A stretch of 64,000 nt of DNA, taken from the NCBI RefSeq assembly GCF_014648895.1, contig NZ_BMRZ01000001.1:186001-250000 (forward strand), in the 5' to 3' direction. Shown in pieces: positions 56,590-64,000 of the stretch (positions are counted from its first letter, which is position 1; each line of letters opens with the position of its first letter). Both the position numbers and the translations under genes were made by a program. The notes under the pieces are model-generated. The model was not told where the DNA came from. It worked only from the letters and a program-made list of their open reading frames with translations, and searched no databases. The stretch comes from Streptomyces tanashiensis. GTDB lineage: Bacteria > Actinomycetota > Actinomycetes > Streptomycetales > Streptomycetaceae.

Positions 56590-57552
56590 TCAGATCTGGT
56601 CGGGTGCGCTGATGCCGAGCAGGGAGAGGCCACCGGCGAGCACCGTCCCGGCGGCTTCGGCGAGCGCGAGCCGGGAACGGTGGGCGGCCGAGGGTTTCTC
56701 GTCGCCGAGCGGCAGAACGGTGTGCTGGAACGCGAGCAGCGCGTCGGCGGTGGCTTCGAGGTGCCGGGCGACCCGGTCGGGGGCGCGGTGGCGGGCGGCG
56801 GAGAGGAGGACGACGGGGTGGTCGCCGAGAACGCCGAGAAGCTCGGGAGCGTGGATGTCCGTCTCGTACGAGGGCGCGATGCCGAGCTGCGTCCCGTTGA
56901 CGAGCAGCCGCCGGACCCGCGCATGGGCGTACCGGACACGGAAGAGGGAGTTGCGCTCGTGCTGGACGAGGAGGGGCGGCCCGTCGAGGGGACGGTCCTG
57001 GGGCGCGGCCCGCAGCAGCGACCAGCGGCCGGCGTCGGCACCGAGGAGCTCGCGCTCGTACGCCCCGCCCCGCACGTGGATCCGCTCGTCCCCGCCGAAG
57101 TCCGCGTCGGCCCCCTGGCTCCGCAGGAGCCGGAGGACGACCTCGACGACGATCCGGGCCCGGGACTCTGTCACCTCGGCGAACCGGACGGTGGTGCCGG
57201 CCAGGGCGTCGCCCTGCCCGTAGGCGGGTCCGGCGGTACGGATCGCCCGAACGAGTTCGCCGCCGGCATCGCGGCGGAGGGTGAAGTTCAGGAACCCGGG
57301 TCCGGTGATGTCGACGGCGAGGATCCCGGGGCTCTCGAGGAGCCGCTCCTGGAGGATCCCGGCGACGTCGAGGGCGCTGCGCCCGGCGGGCCGGGCCAGG
57401 GTGAGCGCGACGCTGCTGGCGTACTCCCCGGTCCCACCGGGCCGGGCCCGCTCGACCTTGACGCGCGGGGGGACGTCGACCCGCAGCGCACCGTCGTCGA
57501 CCGCACGGCGCACGGCGTGCTGCACGGTGAGGGAGAGGTCCGCGGGGGTCAC
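56590..57552 (-). CDS. nrtL: NrtL, ArgS-related protein lacking the catalytic domain
   Basis: The 320-residue protein resembles an arginyl-tRNA synthetase with the middle removed. Residues 1-115 match the ArgS N-terminal Add1 domain (YASSVALTLARPAGRSALDV, DITGPGFLNFTLRRDAGGEL). The C-terminal half matches the DALR anticodon-binding domain (NSLFRVRYAHARVRRLL, RLALAEAAGTVLAGGLSLLG ISAP-type end). Between them, no HIGH or KMSKS motif is present and too few residues for a Rossmann catalytic core. I know the family as ArgS-related anticodon-binding protein NrtL. It is immediately upstream of lysA, the place of argS in the argS-lysA operon of corynebacteria. Confidence 0.88.
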   Translation of the reverse strand: MTPADLSLTVQHAVRRAVDDGALRVDVPPRVKVERARPGGTGEYASSVALTLARPAGRSALDVAGILQERLLESPGILAVDITGPGFLNFTLRRDAGGELVRAIRTAGPAYGQGDALAGTTVRFAEVTESRARIVVEVVLRLLRSQGADADFGGDERIHVRGGAYERELLGADAGRWSLLRAAPQDRPLDGPPLLVQHERNSLFRVRYAHARVRRLLVNGTQLGIAPSYETDIHAPELLGVLGDHPVVLLSAARHRAPDRVARHLEATADALLAFQHTVLPLGDEKPSAAHRSRLALAEAAGTVLAGGLSLLGISAPDQI

Positions 57553-57580
57553 GGGACAAGCCTAGGGGAGGAGGGGGGTC

Positions 57581-57786
57581 GGAACGCGAACCGGTTTCGC
57601 CATGCGGGCACCTGCAGGGCGACGGGGGCACGCGAGCCGGTTTCGCGATGCGGGCACCGGCCCTGGCGACGTCGGAACGCGAACTGGTCTCGCGATGCGG
57701 GCACCGGCCCTGGCGACGTCGGAACGCGAACCGGTCTCGCCCTACGGGCACCTGCCCTGGCGACGTCGGCACGCACCGGCCTCGAC
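57581..57786. repeat. 47-bp tandem repeat (about 4.4 copies) between the orphan receiver gene and nrtL
   Basis: Units start at 57581, 57627, 57674, 57721 and 57768 (periods 46, 47, 47 and 47), each beginning GG(A/C)ACGCGAACCGGT and ending CCTGGCGACGTC-like; the fifth is cut by the receiver gene stop. Each unit can form GCGA-loop-TCGC and GGGC-ACCG-GCCC mini-hairpins. There are no unique spacers. Confidence 0.88.
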
Positions 57787-58251
57787 TCAGCCCGCGCACA
57801 CTCCTGGCAGCGATCCGTCGACGGCTGCGGCGGGTTCCTCTCCCCCGTCCTGGCCGGCTGCCTCGGGCCGCTCCCGCCGCTCGCGGTGCATCAACTGCCG
57901 CACCACGCGCACGAGCTCCGAGGGCTCGAACGGTTTGGCGAGGAAGGCGTCGACACCGGAGGAAACCCCACCGACCTCGTGCTCACCGCAGGCACTGATG
58001 ATCGCCACCGGCAGATGACTGGTCCGGGGGTCGGCCCGCAGCCGCTCCGCGGTCTTGATGCCGTCCAAGCGGGGCATGACGACGTCCAGGGTGACGACAT
58101 CAGGACAGACCTGATGTACGACATCCAGACACTCGGCACCATCGGCCGCGGTCACGACCTCGAACCCCTCGAGTTCGAGATTGACCCTGATCAACTGCCG
58201 GATCACCTTGTTGTCATCGACAACGAGCACCCGACCGGACACGCCTGACAC
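57787..58251 (-). CDS. Orphan single-domain response regulator
   Basis: The start is GTG 58251 or GTG 58242 (VSGRVLVVDDNKVIRQLIRV follows); the -10 TACTCT on the minus strand (58264-58259) ends 7 bases before the former, so a leaderless message starting there is favoured. About 154 residues: the receiver domain has the DD pocket, phospho-Asp in DVVTLDVVMPRLDG and Lys in AFLAKPFEPSELV, followed by a disordered tail of about 30 residues. No DNA-binding domain and no adjacent kinase. It sits between tRNA-Arg and nrtL. Confidence 0.88.
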   Translation of the reverse strand: MSGVSGRVLVVDDNKVIRQLIRVNLELEGFEVVTAADGAECLDVVHQVCPDVVTLDVVMPRLDGIKTAERLRADPRTSHLPVAIISACGEHEVGGVSSGVDAFLAKPFEPSELVRVVRQLMHRERRERPEAAGQDGGEEPAAAVDGSLPGVCAG

Positions 58252-58411
58252 ACGAACGAGAGTAGGCCGCCCCCAACGGCTGCGTCCGGGTTTTACCCAC
58301 TTCTGACCCGTGCGGGGGACCCAGCCCCCGGTGACGCCCCGGAAATACCTGTTCACAGGCACGCCCGGAGAGCTGGTAGGGTTCTACCCGTCGCCGCCGA
58401 ACGCGGCGGAC

Positions 58412-58483
58412 GCCCCCGTAGCTCAGGGGATAGAGCAACGGCCTCCGGAGCCGTGTGCGCAGGTTCGAATCCTGCCGGGGGCA
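58412..58483 (+). tRNA. tRNA-Arg(CCG)
   Basis: The 72-base cloverleaf: acceptor GCCCCCG/CGGGGGC, D-arm GCTC-loop-GAGC, anticodon stem ACGGC/GCCGT with loop CTCCGGA (anticodon CCG), T-arm GCAGG-TTCGAAT-CCTGC and discriminator A. CCA is not encoded. tRNA-Arg genes are favoured integration sites; see the accessory stretch downstream. Confidence 0.97.
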
Positions 58484-58498
58484 CTTCGCAGAAGTGCC
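58480..58498 (+). other. Hairpin overlapping the tRNA 3' end
   Basis: GGCACTTC-GCA-GAAGTGCC pairs the last four tRNA bases with the trailer. Confidence 0.6.
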
Positions 58499-58502
58499 AC
58501 AC

Positions 58503-58540
58503 AGACCCCGTGATCAGCGGAAACGCTGAACGCGGGGTCT
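58503..58540 (+). terminator. tRNA-Arg terminator
   Basis: AGACCCCG and CGGGGTCT enclose a second stem CAGCG-GAAA-CGCTG; followed by CTTTG. Confidence 0.75.
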
Positions 58541-58638
58541 CTTTGTATGTGCGGCCCTGAGCCACCGCAAGCAGGCTCCGCGGATATTCGTGGAGAGACC
58601 CTCGGGGCATCGTCCCCCGGTCAGTCCAGGCAACCGCG

Positions 58639-58665
58639 AAGGCCCCGGACGGGTCCAGGGGCCTT
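58639..58665 (-). terminator. Terminator for the gene at 58681
   Basis: AAGGCCCCGGAC and GTCC-A-GGGGCCTT, a 12-bp stem with one bulge, 15 bp after the stop of the minus-strand gene. Confidence 0.65.
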
Positions 58666-58680
58666 GAGGCCGGCGGCGGA

Positions 58681-59025
58681 TCACCCTCTGATCGCTCGCA
58701 CCAAGGCGTTGTTCTCGTCGCTCAGTTCAAACTCGTAGGGGAGCCCGAAGAAGCCGAGAAGCCGCCCCAAGTCGTCAAGGCGGGCGGGGTCGACGACGCC
58801 GTTGAGCAGGACGTCCGAACCGTCGATCGGATCGATCTCCACCTGGCACCAACTGGTCTCCAGCTCGTAGCCGTGCCAGGACGATGAACGAGAGCTCCAG
58901 CCGGCACGGACGAAGCGAGCGGCTACGGCGGACGCGGTTCGACAGCCGCGGAGCACACCGCACACGTTGTGGCCCAGGTCGATCCACTGCCGATCGAGCG
59001 TCAGGCCCTCATCGGATATGTCCAT
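58681..59025 (-). CDS. Hypothetical protein of 114 residues
   Basis: The likely start is ATG 59025 (MDISDEGLTLDRQWIDLGHN). The product is soluble, acidic at the C-terminus (YEFELSDENNALVRAIRG) and has three Cys, one in LETSWCQVEID. I recognise no domain. Size and composition would suit a small immunity-like or SUKH-like protein, but I have no motif evidence. It is between tRNA-Arg and a lipoprotein gene on the opposite strand. The terminator behind it and regular codon use support a real gene. Confidence 0.55.
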   Translation of the reverse strand: MDISDEGLTLDRQWIDLGHNVCGVLRGCRTASAVAARFVRAGWSSRSSSWHGYELETSWCQVEIDPIDGSDVLLNGVVDPARLDDLGRLLGFFGLPYEFELSDENNALVRAIRG

Positions 59026-59300
59026 GCCCGGAGTATGAAGCAGCAGCCGAACCCTGCGAGGACCGACGGTCGTGCGCCATCGCACGGAAGCTGTGGCCGG
59101 ATGTCGAGATCGACAGCGCTTCAAGCCCGACTCCATCGAAGACGTCCGCTCCTCCAGCGACTGCTGGTCCACCCGGAGCAGGGCTTCATGACCAGCCGGC
59201 AGGTCCCCCGGATGGCCGTGGACTCCTCATCGACGCACCGTGGCACACTCCTCCTCTGATCACGGGGGTGCATAACCCTGTGACCTGGGAGGGGACCACT

Positions 59301-59840
59301 GTGCGCAGGATCAGACGGGCCGCCGTTGCGATAGCGGTCATCGTGCTTGGAGCCACGGGCTGCGGCAAGGGCGGTACAGGCACCGAGACGACCACGACTC
59401 CTGTGCCGGCGCCGCCACGGCCCAAGGGCACCGGACCGTTCACGAAGGAGTTCGTGCGCACCGATCTGGAAAGCTCGGCCGCGGACGCGGGTGTTCCGGC
59501 GAATGATCATGAATATGCCCGTCCGTTCGAGGAGGCTCCGGCGGGCTCGCCTCCATGGTGCGCCGTCGCTTTCAGAGGCATCGGCGACAAGAAGACCCCG
59601 CTTGATTTCGAAGACTTCAAGGCCGTGGTGGGCGAGTTGCGTGAACGCGACTGGCAGCAGTCTGGAGGGCTGAGGGAGCGCGAGAACCTGGACGGCGTGA
59701 TCGGCGATGCCGTCGCGAGCCTCAAGCAGCGTGGCTGGTCCGTGACCGCTCAGTACGGGATCGCCGTGGACGGGGAGACGAGCGCGATCACTCTGACGGC
59801 CTACGACCAAGCGTGCATGAAGCGGACTGGCGCCGGCTGA
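59301..59840 (+). CDS. Putative lipoprotein
   Basis: GTG 59301 (VRRIRRAAVAIAVIVLGATG) has GGGAGGGG upstream. The 179-residue protein has a basic head, a hydrophobic segment and a lipobox-like LGATGC with Cys at about residue 22, then a Thr/Pro linker (TETTTTPVPAPPRPKGTGP) and a soluble domain with PPWCAVAFRG and AYDQACMK, whose two Cys could form a disulfide. It should be exported and lipid-anchored. I know similar short lipoproteins only as hypothetical Streptomyces proteins. Confidence 0.7.
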   Translation: MRRIRRAAVAIAVIVLGATGCGKGGTGTETTTTPVPAPPRPKGTGPFTKEFVRTDLESSAADAGVPANDHEYARPFEEAPAGSPPWCAVAFRGIGDKKTPLDFEDFKAVVGELRERDWQQSGGLRERENLDGVIGDAVASLKQRGWSVTAQYGIAVDGETSAITLTAYDQACMKRTGAG

Positions 59841-59876
59841 CCGATCCCCCTTGCACAGCGAGGCGAACCGGTCAAC

Positions 59877-59907
59877 GGTGCGGCCCAGCCCGGCCGCCGG
59901 CCGCACC
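59877..59907 (+). terminator. Terminator after the lipoprotein gene
   Basis: GGTGCGGCC and GGCCGCACC form a 9-bp stem with a 13-base loop. Confidence 0.6.
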
Positions 59908-59939
59908 AGCCGGGGAGGCTGGTGGCTGAAAGTAGATCG

Positions 59940-59968
59940 TTGACTCGCCCAGGGCAGCCCACCAGGAT
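59940..59968 (+). promoter_or_regulatory. Candidate promoter of the 60050 gene
   Basis: TTGACT (59940-59945), 17-base spacer, CAGGAT (59963-59968). Confidence 0.45.
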
Positions 59969-60049
59969 GCGCGTCATGTTGCGAGGAGATCATCAAGAGA
60001 AACTCGCTATCGGAGCTGCCACGCCGGGGAACACAACTAGGGGAAAGCA

Positions 60050-61090
60050 ATGAGGAGTCCGCGCGCATTCCTCCGGGCTCGATCTCAAGCCCGCGGCGAC
60101 AAGGCCATCGAGGACCTGAAAGCAGCGCTTGGTCAACTCGGAATCGATGAAGCCATACCCGAGCCCCTGGAGCGTGGCCTCCGCCACTACACGAGGTACG
60201 AGGTGAGGCTGGCGGCCGCGTCGATCGTTGCGCTTTGGGTGGCCGGCCTGTGGTCCGCAGCAGCATTCGGCCTTCTGGTCAGGGCTGGCACTGCCGTGGC
60301 GGCCACGGCCACAAACCTCAGCACCCCCTCACTCGCTTCCGTCGAAAAGCTTTGGAATGAGCGGGGTCCTGAGTCGTTCTGGATCGCCTCGTTGATGCTG
60401 GCGGGAGCCATGGCCCTCGCCGCGCTGGTGCTTTTCTTGATCGCGAGCTCAGGCTTCTTCATATCGTCGATGCTGTCCGGATCACCTACTGCATATCGGA
60501 TACTGGGGACGCGAAAGGGTTGGTATCCCGCCCTCATTTATCGACCCGTCTATCACGCGACGCAAGTCATCGTGAAATGTGGTCGGGCGATCCGAGAACA
60601 CGGCGAAGAGAAAGTCATCAAAGTCGGCGAAGTTCCCACCGTTTCGGCACAGGCAAGGGACGACATCCAGAAAGCACACCGACTGCGGGGCACCATCGCG
60701 CCGTTCGGGCGCCGCAAGAAGGTGATTCGCGATCACACGGCCCGCGTCGCTGCACGGCTTCAGGAGATCGAGGACGACCTTTTCCGTACCCCCGACGATG
60801 CGCTGCGCATGCTGGCGACTTCGTGGTTGTCGATCGCCGAGCGTTACGCCGAAGGCCGTATCGGCGCCCTGCTGGATGACGATCTGTCCACGGTCGAGCC
60901 GGCACGCACGAGGATTCGCGACAGACTCCGTGACGCCCTTGCCGTCGCGCTCACCGTCGGGACGGTCTTCTTCACCGCCTCCCTCGAACTGCCTCAGGCG
61001 ATTGAGGGGTACGTGATCGCGGGTTCTGCGGTGGCTGTGCTGATCCTCGTCTACGGGTCGAAGGCCGTACTGGATCGTCGCGTCCGATGA
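60050..61090 (+). CDS. Multi-helix membrane protein, unknown
   Basis: The 346-residue protein (MRSPRAFLRARSQARGDKAI) has GGGGAAAG before its ATG. Two strong N-terminal membrane helices (SIVALWVAGLWSAAAFGLLV and LMLAGAMALAALVLFLIASSGFF), a middle soluble region of about 140 residues with basic and acidic helices (AHRLRGTIAPFGRRKKVIRD, RLQEIEDDLFRTPDD) and two C-terminal helices ([35 protein letters not shown]). I recognise no family. The gene shows somewhat lower GC and more varied codons than its neighbours, consistent with an accessory origin. Confidence 0.7.
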   Translation: MRSPRAFLRARSQARGDKAIEDLKAALGQLGIDEAIPEPLERGLRHYTRYEVRLAAASIVALWVAGLWSAAAFGLLVRAGTAVAATATNLSTPSLASVEKLWNERGPESFWIASLMLAGAMALAALVLFLIASSGFFISSMLSGSPTAYRILGTRKGWYPALIYRPVYHATQVIVKCGRAIREHGEEKVIKVGEVPTVSAQARDDIQKAHRLRGTIAPFGRRKKVIRDHTARVAARLQEIEDDLFRTPDDALRMLATSWLSIAERYAEGRIGALLDDDLSTVEPARTRIRDRLRDALAVALTVGTVFFTASLELPQAIEGYVIAGSAVAVLILVYGSKAVLDRRVR

Positions 61091-61180
61091 CCGCCAAGAA
61101 TCGGCATTCCCGATATTGCCAGGCCGGCGACCGGTCAGGGTCGGGGGCCGTCGGGTCGGGTGGTGCGCCGGGGAACGGCA

Positions 61181-61211
61181 GACCCGCGCGGCGTTGTGGG
61201 CCGCGCGGGTC
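61181..61211. terminator. Terminator after the M4 protease gene
   Basis: GACCCGCGCGGC and GCCGCGCGGGTC, a 12-bp perfect stem with loop GTTGTGG. Confidence 0.8.
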
Positions 61212-61226
61212 GGTGGGACGGGGGTG

Positions 61227-62837
61227 TTACTTGACGTTGATCGCCGTCCAGGCGGTGGCGACCGCGTTGTACTGGGTGCTGCCCGTGCCGTAGAGGTCCT
61301 TGGCCGCGTTCAGGGTGGCCGTGCGGGCGGCGGAGTAGCCCGTCGTGGACGTCATGTAGGTGGTGAGGGCCTTGTACCAGATCTTGTACGCGGCCTGGCG
61401 GCCGATGCCGGTCACCGTGGAGCCGTTCGAGGTGGGCGAGTTGTACGTGACGCCGTTGATCGTCTTCGTGCCGCTGCCCTCGGAGAGCAGGTAGAAGAAG
61501 TGGTTCGCCGGGCCCGAGGAGTAGTGGACGTTCAGGCGGCCGACCGACTTCGACCAGTAGTCCGCGGAGCTGCCGTCCTTGCTGGGCTTGTCCATGTAAC
61601 GGAGCGGCGAGCCGTCGCCGTTGATGTCGATCTTCTCGCCGATGAGGTAGTCGCCCTGGTCGGACGCGTTGTTCGCGTAGAACTCGACCGCCGTGCCGAG
61701 GATGTCGGACGTCGCCTCGTTCAGGCCGCCGGACTCTCCGCTGTACCGGAGGTTCGCCGTGGAGGACGTCAGGCCGTGCGACATCTCGTGGCCGGCCACG
61801 TCCAGGGACGTGAGCGGGTGGGTGTTGCCGATGCCGTCGCCGTACGTCATGCAGAAGCAGGAGTCGTCCCAGAAGGCGTTCACGTACGCGTTGCCGTAGT
61901 GGACGCGGGAGTAGGCGGCGACGCCGTCTCCGCGGATGCCGTTGCGGCCCAGCTCGTTCTTGTAGAAGTCCCACGTCACGGCCGCGCCGTAGTGGGCGTC
62001 CGCCGCCGCCGTCGCGCGGTTGCTCGCGAGGCCGTTGCCCCACGTGTCGGTGGAGTTGGTGAAGAGGGTGCCGGTGCCCGACGTGCCGCCGTTCAGGTCG
62101 TACGTCTTGTGGCCGCCGCGCGCGGTGTCCGTGAGCGTGTACGAGGGGGCCGTGCCGAGCGTCACCTGCCCGCTGTACATCGTGTTGCCGACGCCCGTCT
62201 CGATGGCCTCGTCGGCGAAGAGCTCCTTGCCGGTCGTGGCGTCCGTGATGACGGTGCGGCGGCTCGGGGTGCCGTCGGACTGGACGCCCGTGACGACCGT
62301 CTCCCAGGCCAGGACGGGCTTGCCGGTGGCCGCCCAGATCACCTTGCGGGCGCCGGACGCGGACTCCTGGGTGTTCGCGGCGGAGGCGAGGGCCGCCTTC
62401 TTCGCCGTCGCGGGGGTGACCGCCGCGGTGGTGGTCGCCACGGATATCCGGGCCTCGGTCGCCTTCGTGGTCGAGCGGGCGCCGGACTTCTTCTCGTGCA
62501 CGACCAGGTCGCCGCCGATGACGGGGAGGCCGGCGTAGGTGCGCTCGTAGCGCGTGTGCACGGTGCCGTCCGCGTCCTTGACGACGTCGCGGGCGACCAG
62601 CTTCTCCTGAGCGGGCAGGCCGATGGCCTGCGCGGTGGCGCCGGCCTCGCCCTGGGCCTCGTGGATGGCGGCGGCGCGCTGGGAGCCGGTCAGCTGGATC
62701 GCGGTGGCACCGGCCTCGCGCTGGGCATCGGCGCTGGCGGATCCGGTCTGGACTCCGACGACGACCATGGCGGCCGATGCGATCAGGGCGGCGGCTCGGG
62801 CGGTGGTACGGCGGTGCGAGGACTGCTGGCGGGTCAC
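61227..62837 (-). CDS. Secreted M4 family metallopeptidase (thermolysin-like)
   Basis: The start is GTG 62837 (VTRQQSSHRRTTARAAALIA) with GAAGGAG upstream; 536 residues. A Sec signal peptide (to about residue 37, ASADA) and an FTP/PepSY propeptide (about 40-210) precede the protease: zinc ligands HEMSH in LDVAGHEMSHGLT and Glu in GGLNEATSD, the catalytic His in VHYSSGPANHFFY. It digests protein outside the cell after the propeptide is cleaved. It stands alone between terminators, with palindromes upstream at 62950-62978. Confidence 0.94.
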   Translation of the reverse strand: MTRQQSSHRRTTARAAALIASAAMVVVGVQTGSASADAQREAGATAIQLTGSQRAAAIHEAQGEAGATAQAIGLPAQEKLVARDVVKDADGTVHTRYERTYAGLPVIGGDLVVHEKKSGARSTTKATEARISVATTTAAVTPATAKKAALASAANTQESASGARKVIWAATGKPVLAWETVVTGVQSDGTPSRRTVITDATTGKELFADEAIETGVGNTMYSGQVTLGTAPSYTLTDTARGGHKTYDLNGGTSGTGTLFTNSTDTWGNGLASNRATAAADAHYGAAVTWDFYKNELGRNGIRGDGVAAYSRVHYGNAYVNAFWDDSCFCMTYGDGIGNTHPLTSLDVAGHEMSHGLTSSTANLRYSGESGGLNEATSDILGTAVEFYANNASDQGDYLIGEKIDINGDGSPLRYMDKPSKDGSSADYWSKSVGRLNVHYSSGPANHFFYLLSEGSGTKTINGVTYNSPTSNGSTVTGIGRQAAYKIWYKALTTYMTSTTGYSAARTATLNAAKDLYGTGSTQYNAVATAWTAINVK

Positions 62838-62949
62838 GCGGGCTCCTTCGCTGGAAAGCGTGGGGGTTGTGGGGGTGGGTGGTGCGGGTGTGAGCGTGCC
62901 AGCGAAGAAGTCTGTTTGACAGGTCTGCAACAAGGATTTGACCATGTGT

Positions 62950-62978
62950 TGTCCGAAGGACAGCGAACTCTGTTCGCT
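62950..62978. promoter_or_regulatory. Two adjacent palindromes upstream of the M4 protease gene
   Basis: TGTCC-GAA-GGACA (62950-62962) and AGCGAAC-TCT-GTTCGCT (62962-62978), about 115-140 bp upstream of the start. Candidate operators, regulator unknown. Confidence 0.45.
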
Positions 62979-63031
62979 ATGCGGGGAGTTCGGGCGTCAC
63001 CGCGCGGCCCGCTGCCCAGATTCGGGCAGCA

Positions 63032-63064
63032 AGAAGCCCCCCGGAGGATCTCCGGGGGGCTTCT
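63032..63064. terminator. ku terminator
   Basis: AGAAGCCCCCCGGA and TCCGGGGGGCTTCT pair over 14 bp with loop GGATC, following the minus-strand ku gene. Confidence 0.8.
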
Positions 63065-63113
63065 GGGGTGTTGGGGCGGTTGTGACGTTACGAGCCTTTT
63101 GGGGTGGTCGGGT

Positions 63114-64000
63114 TCACGCCGTGCGCTTGCGGGCCGCCGCCTTCTTGGCCGTCGTCTTCTTCGCCGTCGCCTTCTTCGCCGTCGCCTTCTTCGCCGTCGT
63201 CTTCTTCGCCGGCGCGCCCTTCGTCGTCGCGCCCTTCTCCGTCGCGCTCCCGGCCGCCGCGGTCTTCCTCGCCGTCGCCCTCTTCGCCGCCGTCTTCTTC
63301 GTCGGCTTGAGTTCCGTCACCACCGCGTCCTCCCCACGCGCCTCCCTGGCCGCCCGGACGCTGTTCTCCAGGGCCGCCATCAGGTCGATGACCCGGCCTC
63401 CGCCGGTCTCCTCGCCCGGAGACGGCGGCGCGACGCCCTCGCCGCCCGCCGCCTTCGCCGCGATCATCTCCTCCACCGCCGTGCGGTAGTCGTCGTGGAG
63501 GGTGCTGATGTCGACCTCGCCCAGCGTGGCCATCAGGGCGTCCGCCAGGTCGAGTTCGGCCTCACGGACCGTGACCGGGGTCTCCGGGGCGACGCCCTCC
63601 GGAGCGCGGATCTCGTCCGGCCAGAGCAGGCCGTGCATGGCGATCACGTCGTCCACGACCCGGAGCATGCCGAGCCGCTCCCGCCCCCGCAGGGCGTACT
63701 TCGCGAGCGCCACTCTGTCGCTGCGCTTGAGCGCCTCGCGGAGCAGGGTGTACGGCTTGGCCGCGGGCACGCCGTTCGCCGAGAGGTAGTACGCGGCGTC
63801 CATCTGCAGCGGATCGATCTGCCCGGCCGGCACGAAGGCGACGATCTCGATCGTCTTCGCGGTGGGCAGCGGCAGCGCGGCCAGGTCCTCGTCGGTGATC
63901 GGGATCATGGTCCCGTCGGCGTCCTCGTACGCCTTGCCGATCTCCGCCTGCGGCACCTCTTCCCCGTCGAGCTCGCACACCTTCTTGTAGCGGACCCTGC
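63114..64000 (-). CDS. ku: Ku protein (5' part cut by window edge)
   Basis: The frame is open to the right edge, so the N-terminus is missing. The visible 290 or so residues contain the Ku core (YKKVCELDGEEV, TIEIVAFVPAGQIDPLQMDA, AYYLSANGVPAAKPYTLLRE, LGMLRVVDDVIAMHGLLWPD) and a C-terminal basic tail of about 75 residues with KKTTAKKATAKKATAKKTTA pentad-like repeats. Bacterial Ku binds DNA ends and recruits LigD for non-homologous end joining; the Lys/Ala tail promotes DNA binding and threading. No ligD is in the window. Confidence 0.93.
   Translation of the reverse strand, partial: RVRYKKVCELDGEEVPQAEIGKAYEDADGTMIPITDEDLAALPLPTAKTIEIVAFVPAGQIDPLQMDAAYYLSANGVPAAKPYTLLREALKRSDRVALAKYALRGRERLGMLRVVDDVIAMHGLLWPDEIRAPEGVAPETPVTVREAELDLADALMATLGEVDISTLHDDYRTAVEEMIAAKAAGGEGVAPPSPGEETGGGRVIDLMAALENSVRAAREARGEDAVVTELKPTKKTAAKRATARKTAAAGSATEKGATTKGAPAKKTTAKKATAKKATAKKTTAKKAAARKRTA

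Noticed and set aside
57581..57786. CRISPR array
   Set aside because: The 47-bp units are contiguous without unique spacers and no cas gene is near.
59026..59300. Possible pseudogene or transposase remnant between the 114-residue protein and the lipoprotein
   Set aside because: No frame gives recognisable protein text and no inverted terminal repeats were seen; treated as intergenic.
58484..61230. Complete integrative element at tRNA-Arg
   Set aside because: I found no integrase, replication or transfer gene and no second copy of the tRNA 3' end; only three small cargo-like genes.

Overview
The window is high-GC actinobacterial chromosome and almost certainly comes from a Streptomyces. It carries the polar-growth cytoskeleton pair scy and filP, the mismatch endonuclease nucS, a DasR-type chitinase promoter with its own two-component system, a complete F1Fo ATP synthase operon, and the rho/prfA/prmC/threonine/lysine block in the order I recall from the Streptomyces coelicolor SCO5350-SCO5400 core region. 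Spacing is tight, with many GTGA/ATGA overlaps, GTG and TTG starts, and long GC-rich hairpin terminators. I saw no insertion sequence, prophage or CRISPR array.

Left part (1-13.6 kb): a partial DUF4166 gene with an SRPBCC gene behind two palindromic operators; a thiamine-binding/DUF3817 pair; three tandem AIM24 paralogues; a MarR regulator; the methylmalonyl-CoA group (meaB, thiolase, mce); then scy and filP. Middle-left (13.6-32.3 kb): two related ABC exporter cassettes, a small zinc-ribbon protein, an LLM flavin oxidoreductase, nucS facing an SCO5389-type protein, a membrane-tethered NTPase-like protein near a STAS protein, a hydroxybutyryl-CoA dehydrogenase, a TetR regulator divergent from an ABC exporter with a perfect operator between them, a cobalamin adenosyltransferase, and chiS-chiR-chiC.

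Middle-right (32.3-55 kb), nearly all on the minus strand: DUF2550, the ATP synthase operon atpI-B-E-F-H-A-G-D-C, a polyprenyl-phosphate sugar-1-phosphate transferase, glyA, a low-molecular-weight phosphatase homologue lacking its nucleophilic cysteine, a TsaC/Sua5 protein, prmC, prfA, rpmE, an LCP protein, rho, thrB, thrC and hom. Right end (55-64 kb): lysA preceded by nrtL, which looks like an arginyl-tRNA synthetase without its catalytic domain; a 47-bp tandem repeat; an orphan receiver protein; tRNA-Arg(CCG); a short, variable-looking stretch of three unrecognised or weakly characterised genes; an M4 metalloprotease; and a partial Ku gene.

The most interesting signals are the nrtL-lysA pair beside tRNA-Arg, the Cys-to-Ser phosphatase, a recent 240-bp duplication inside scy, two Crp-like palindromes upstream of the ATP synthase operon, a 47-bp intergenic minisatellite, and several genes whose start codon sits at the predicted transcription start (likely leaderless mRNAs). 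None has been tested by computation here.
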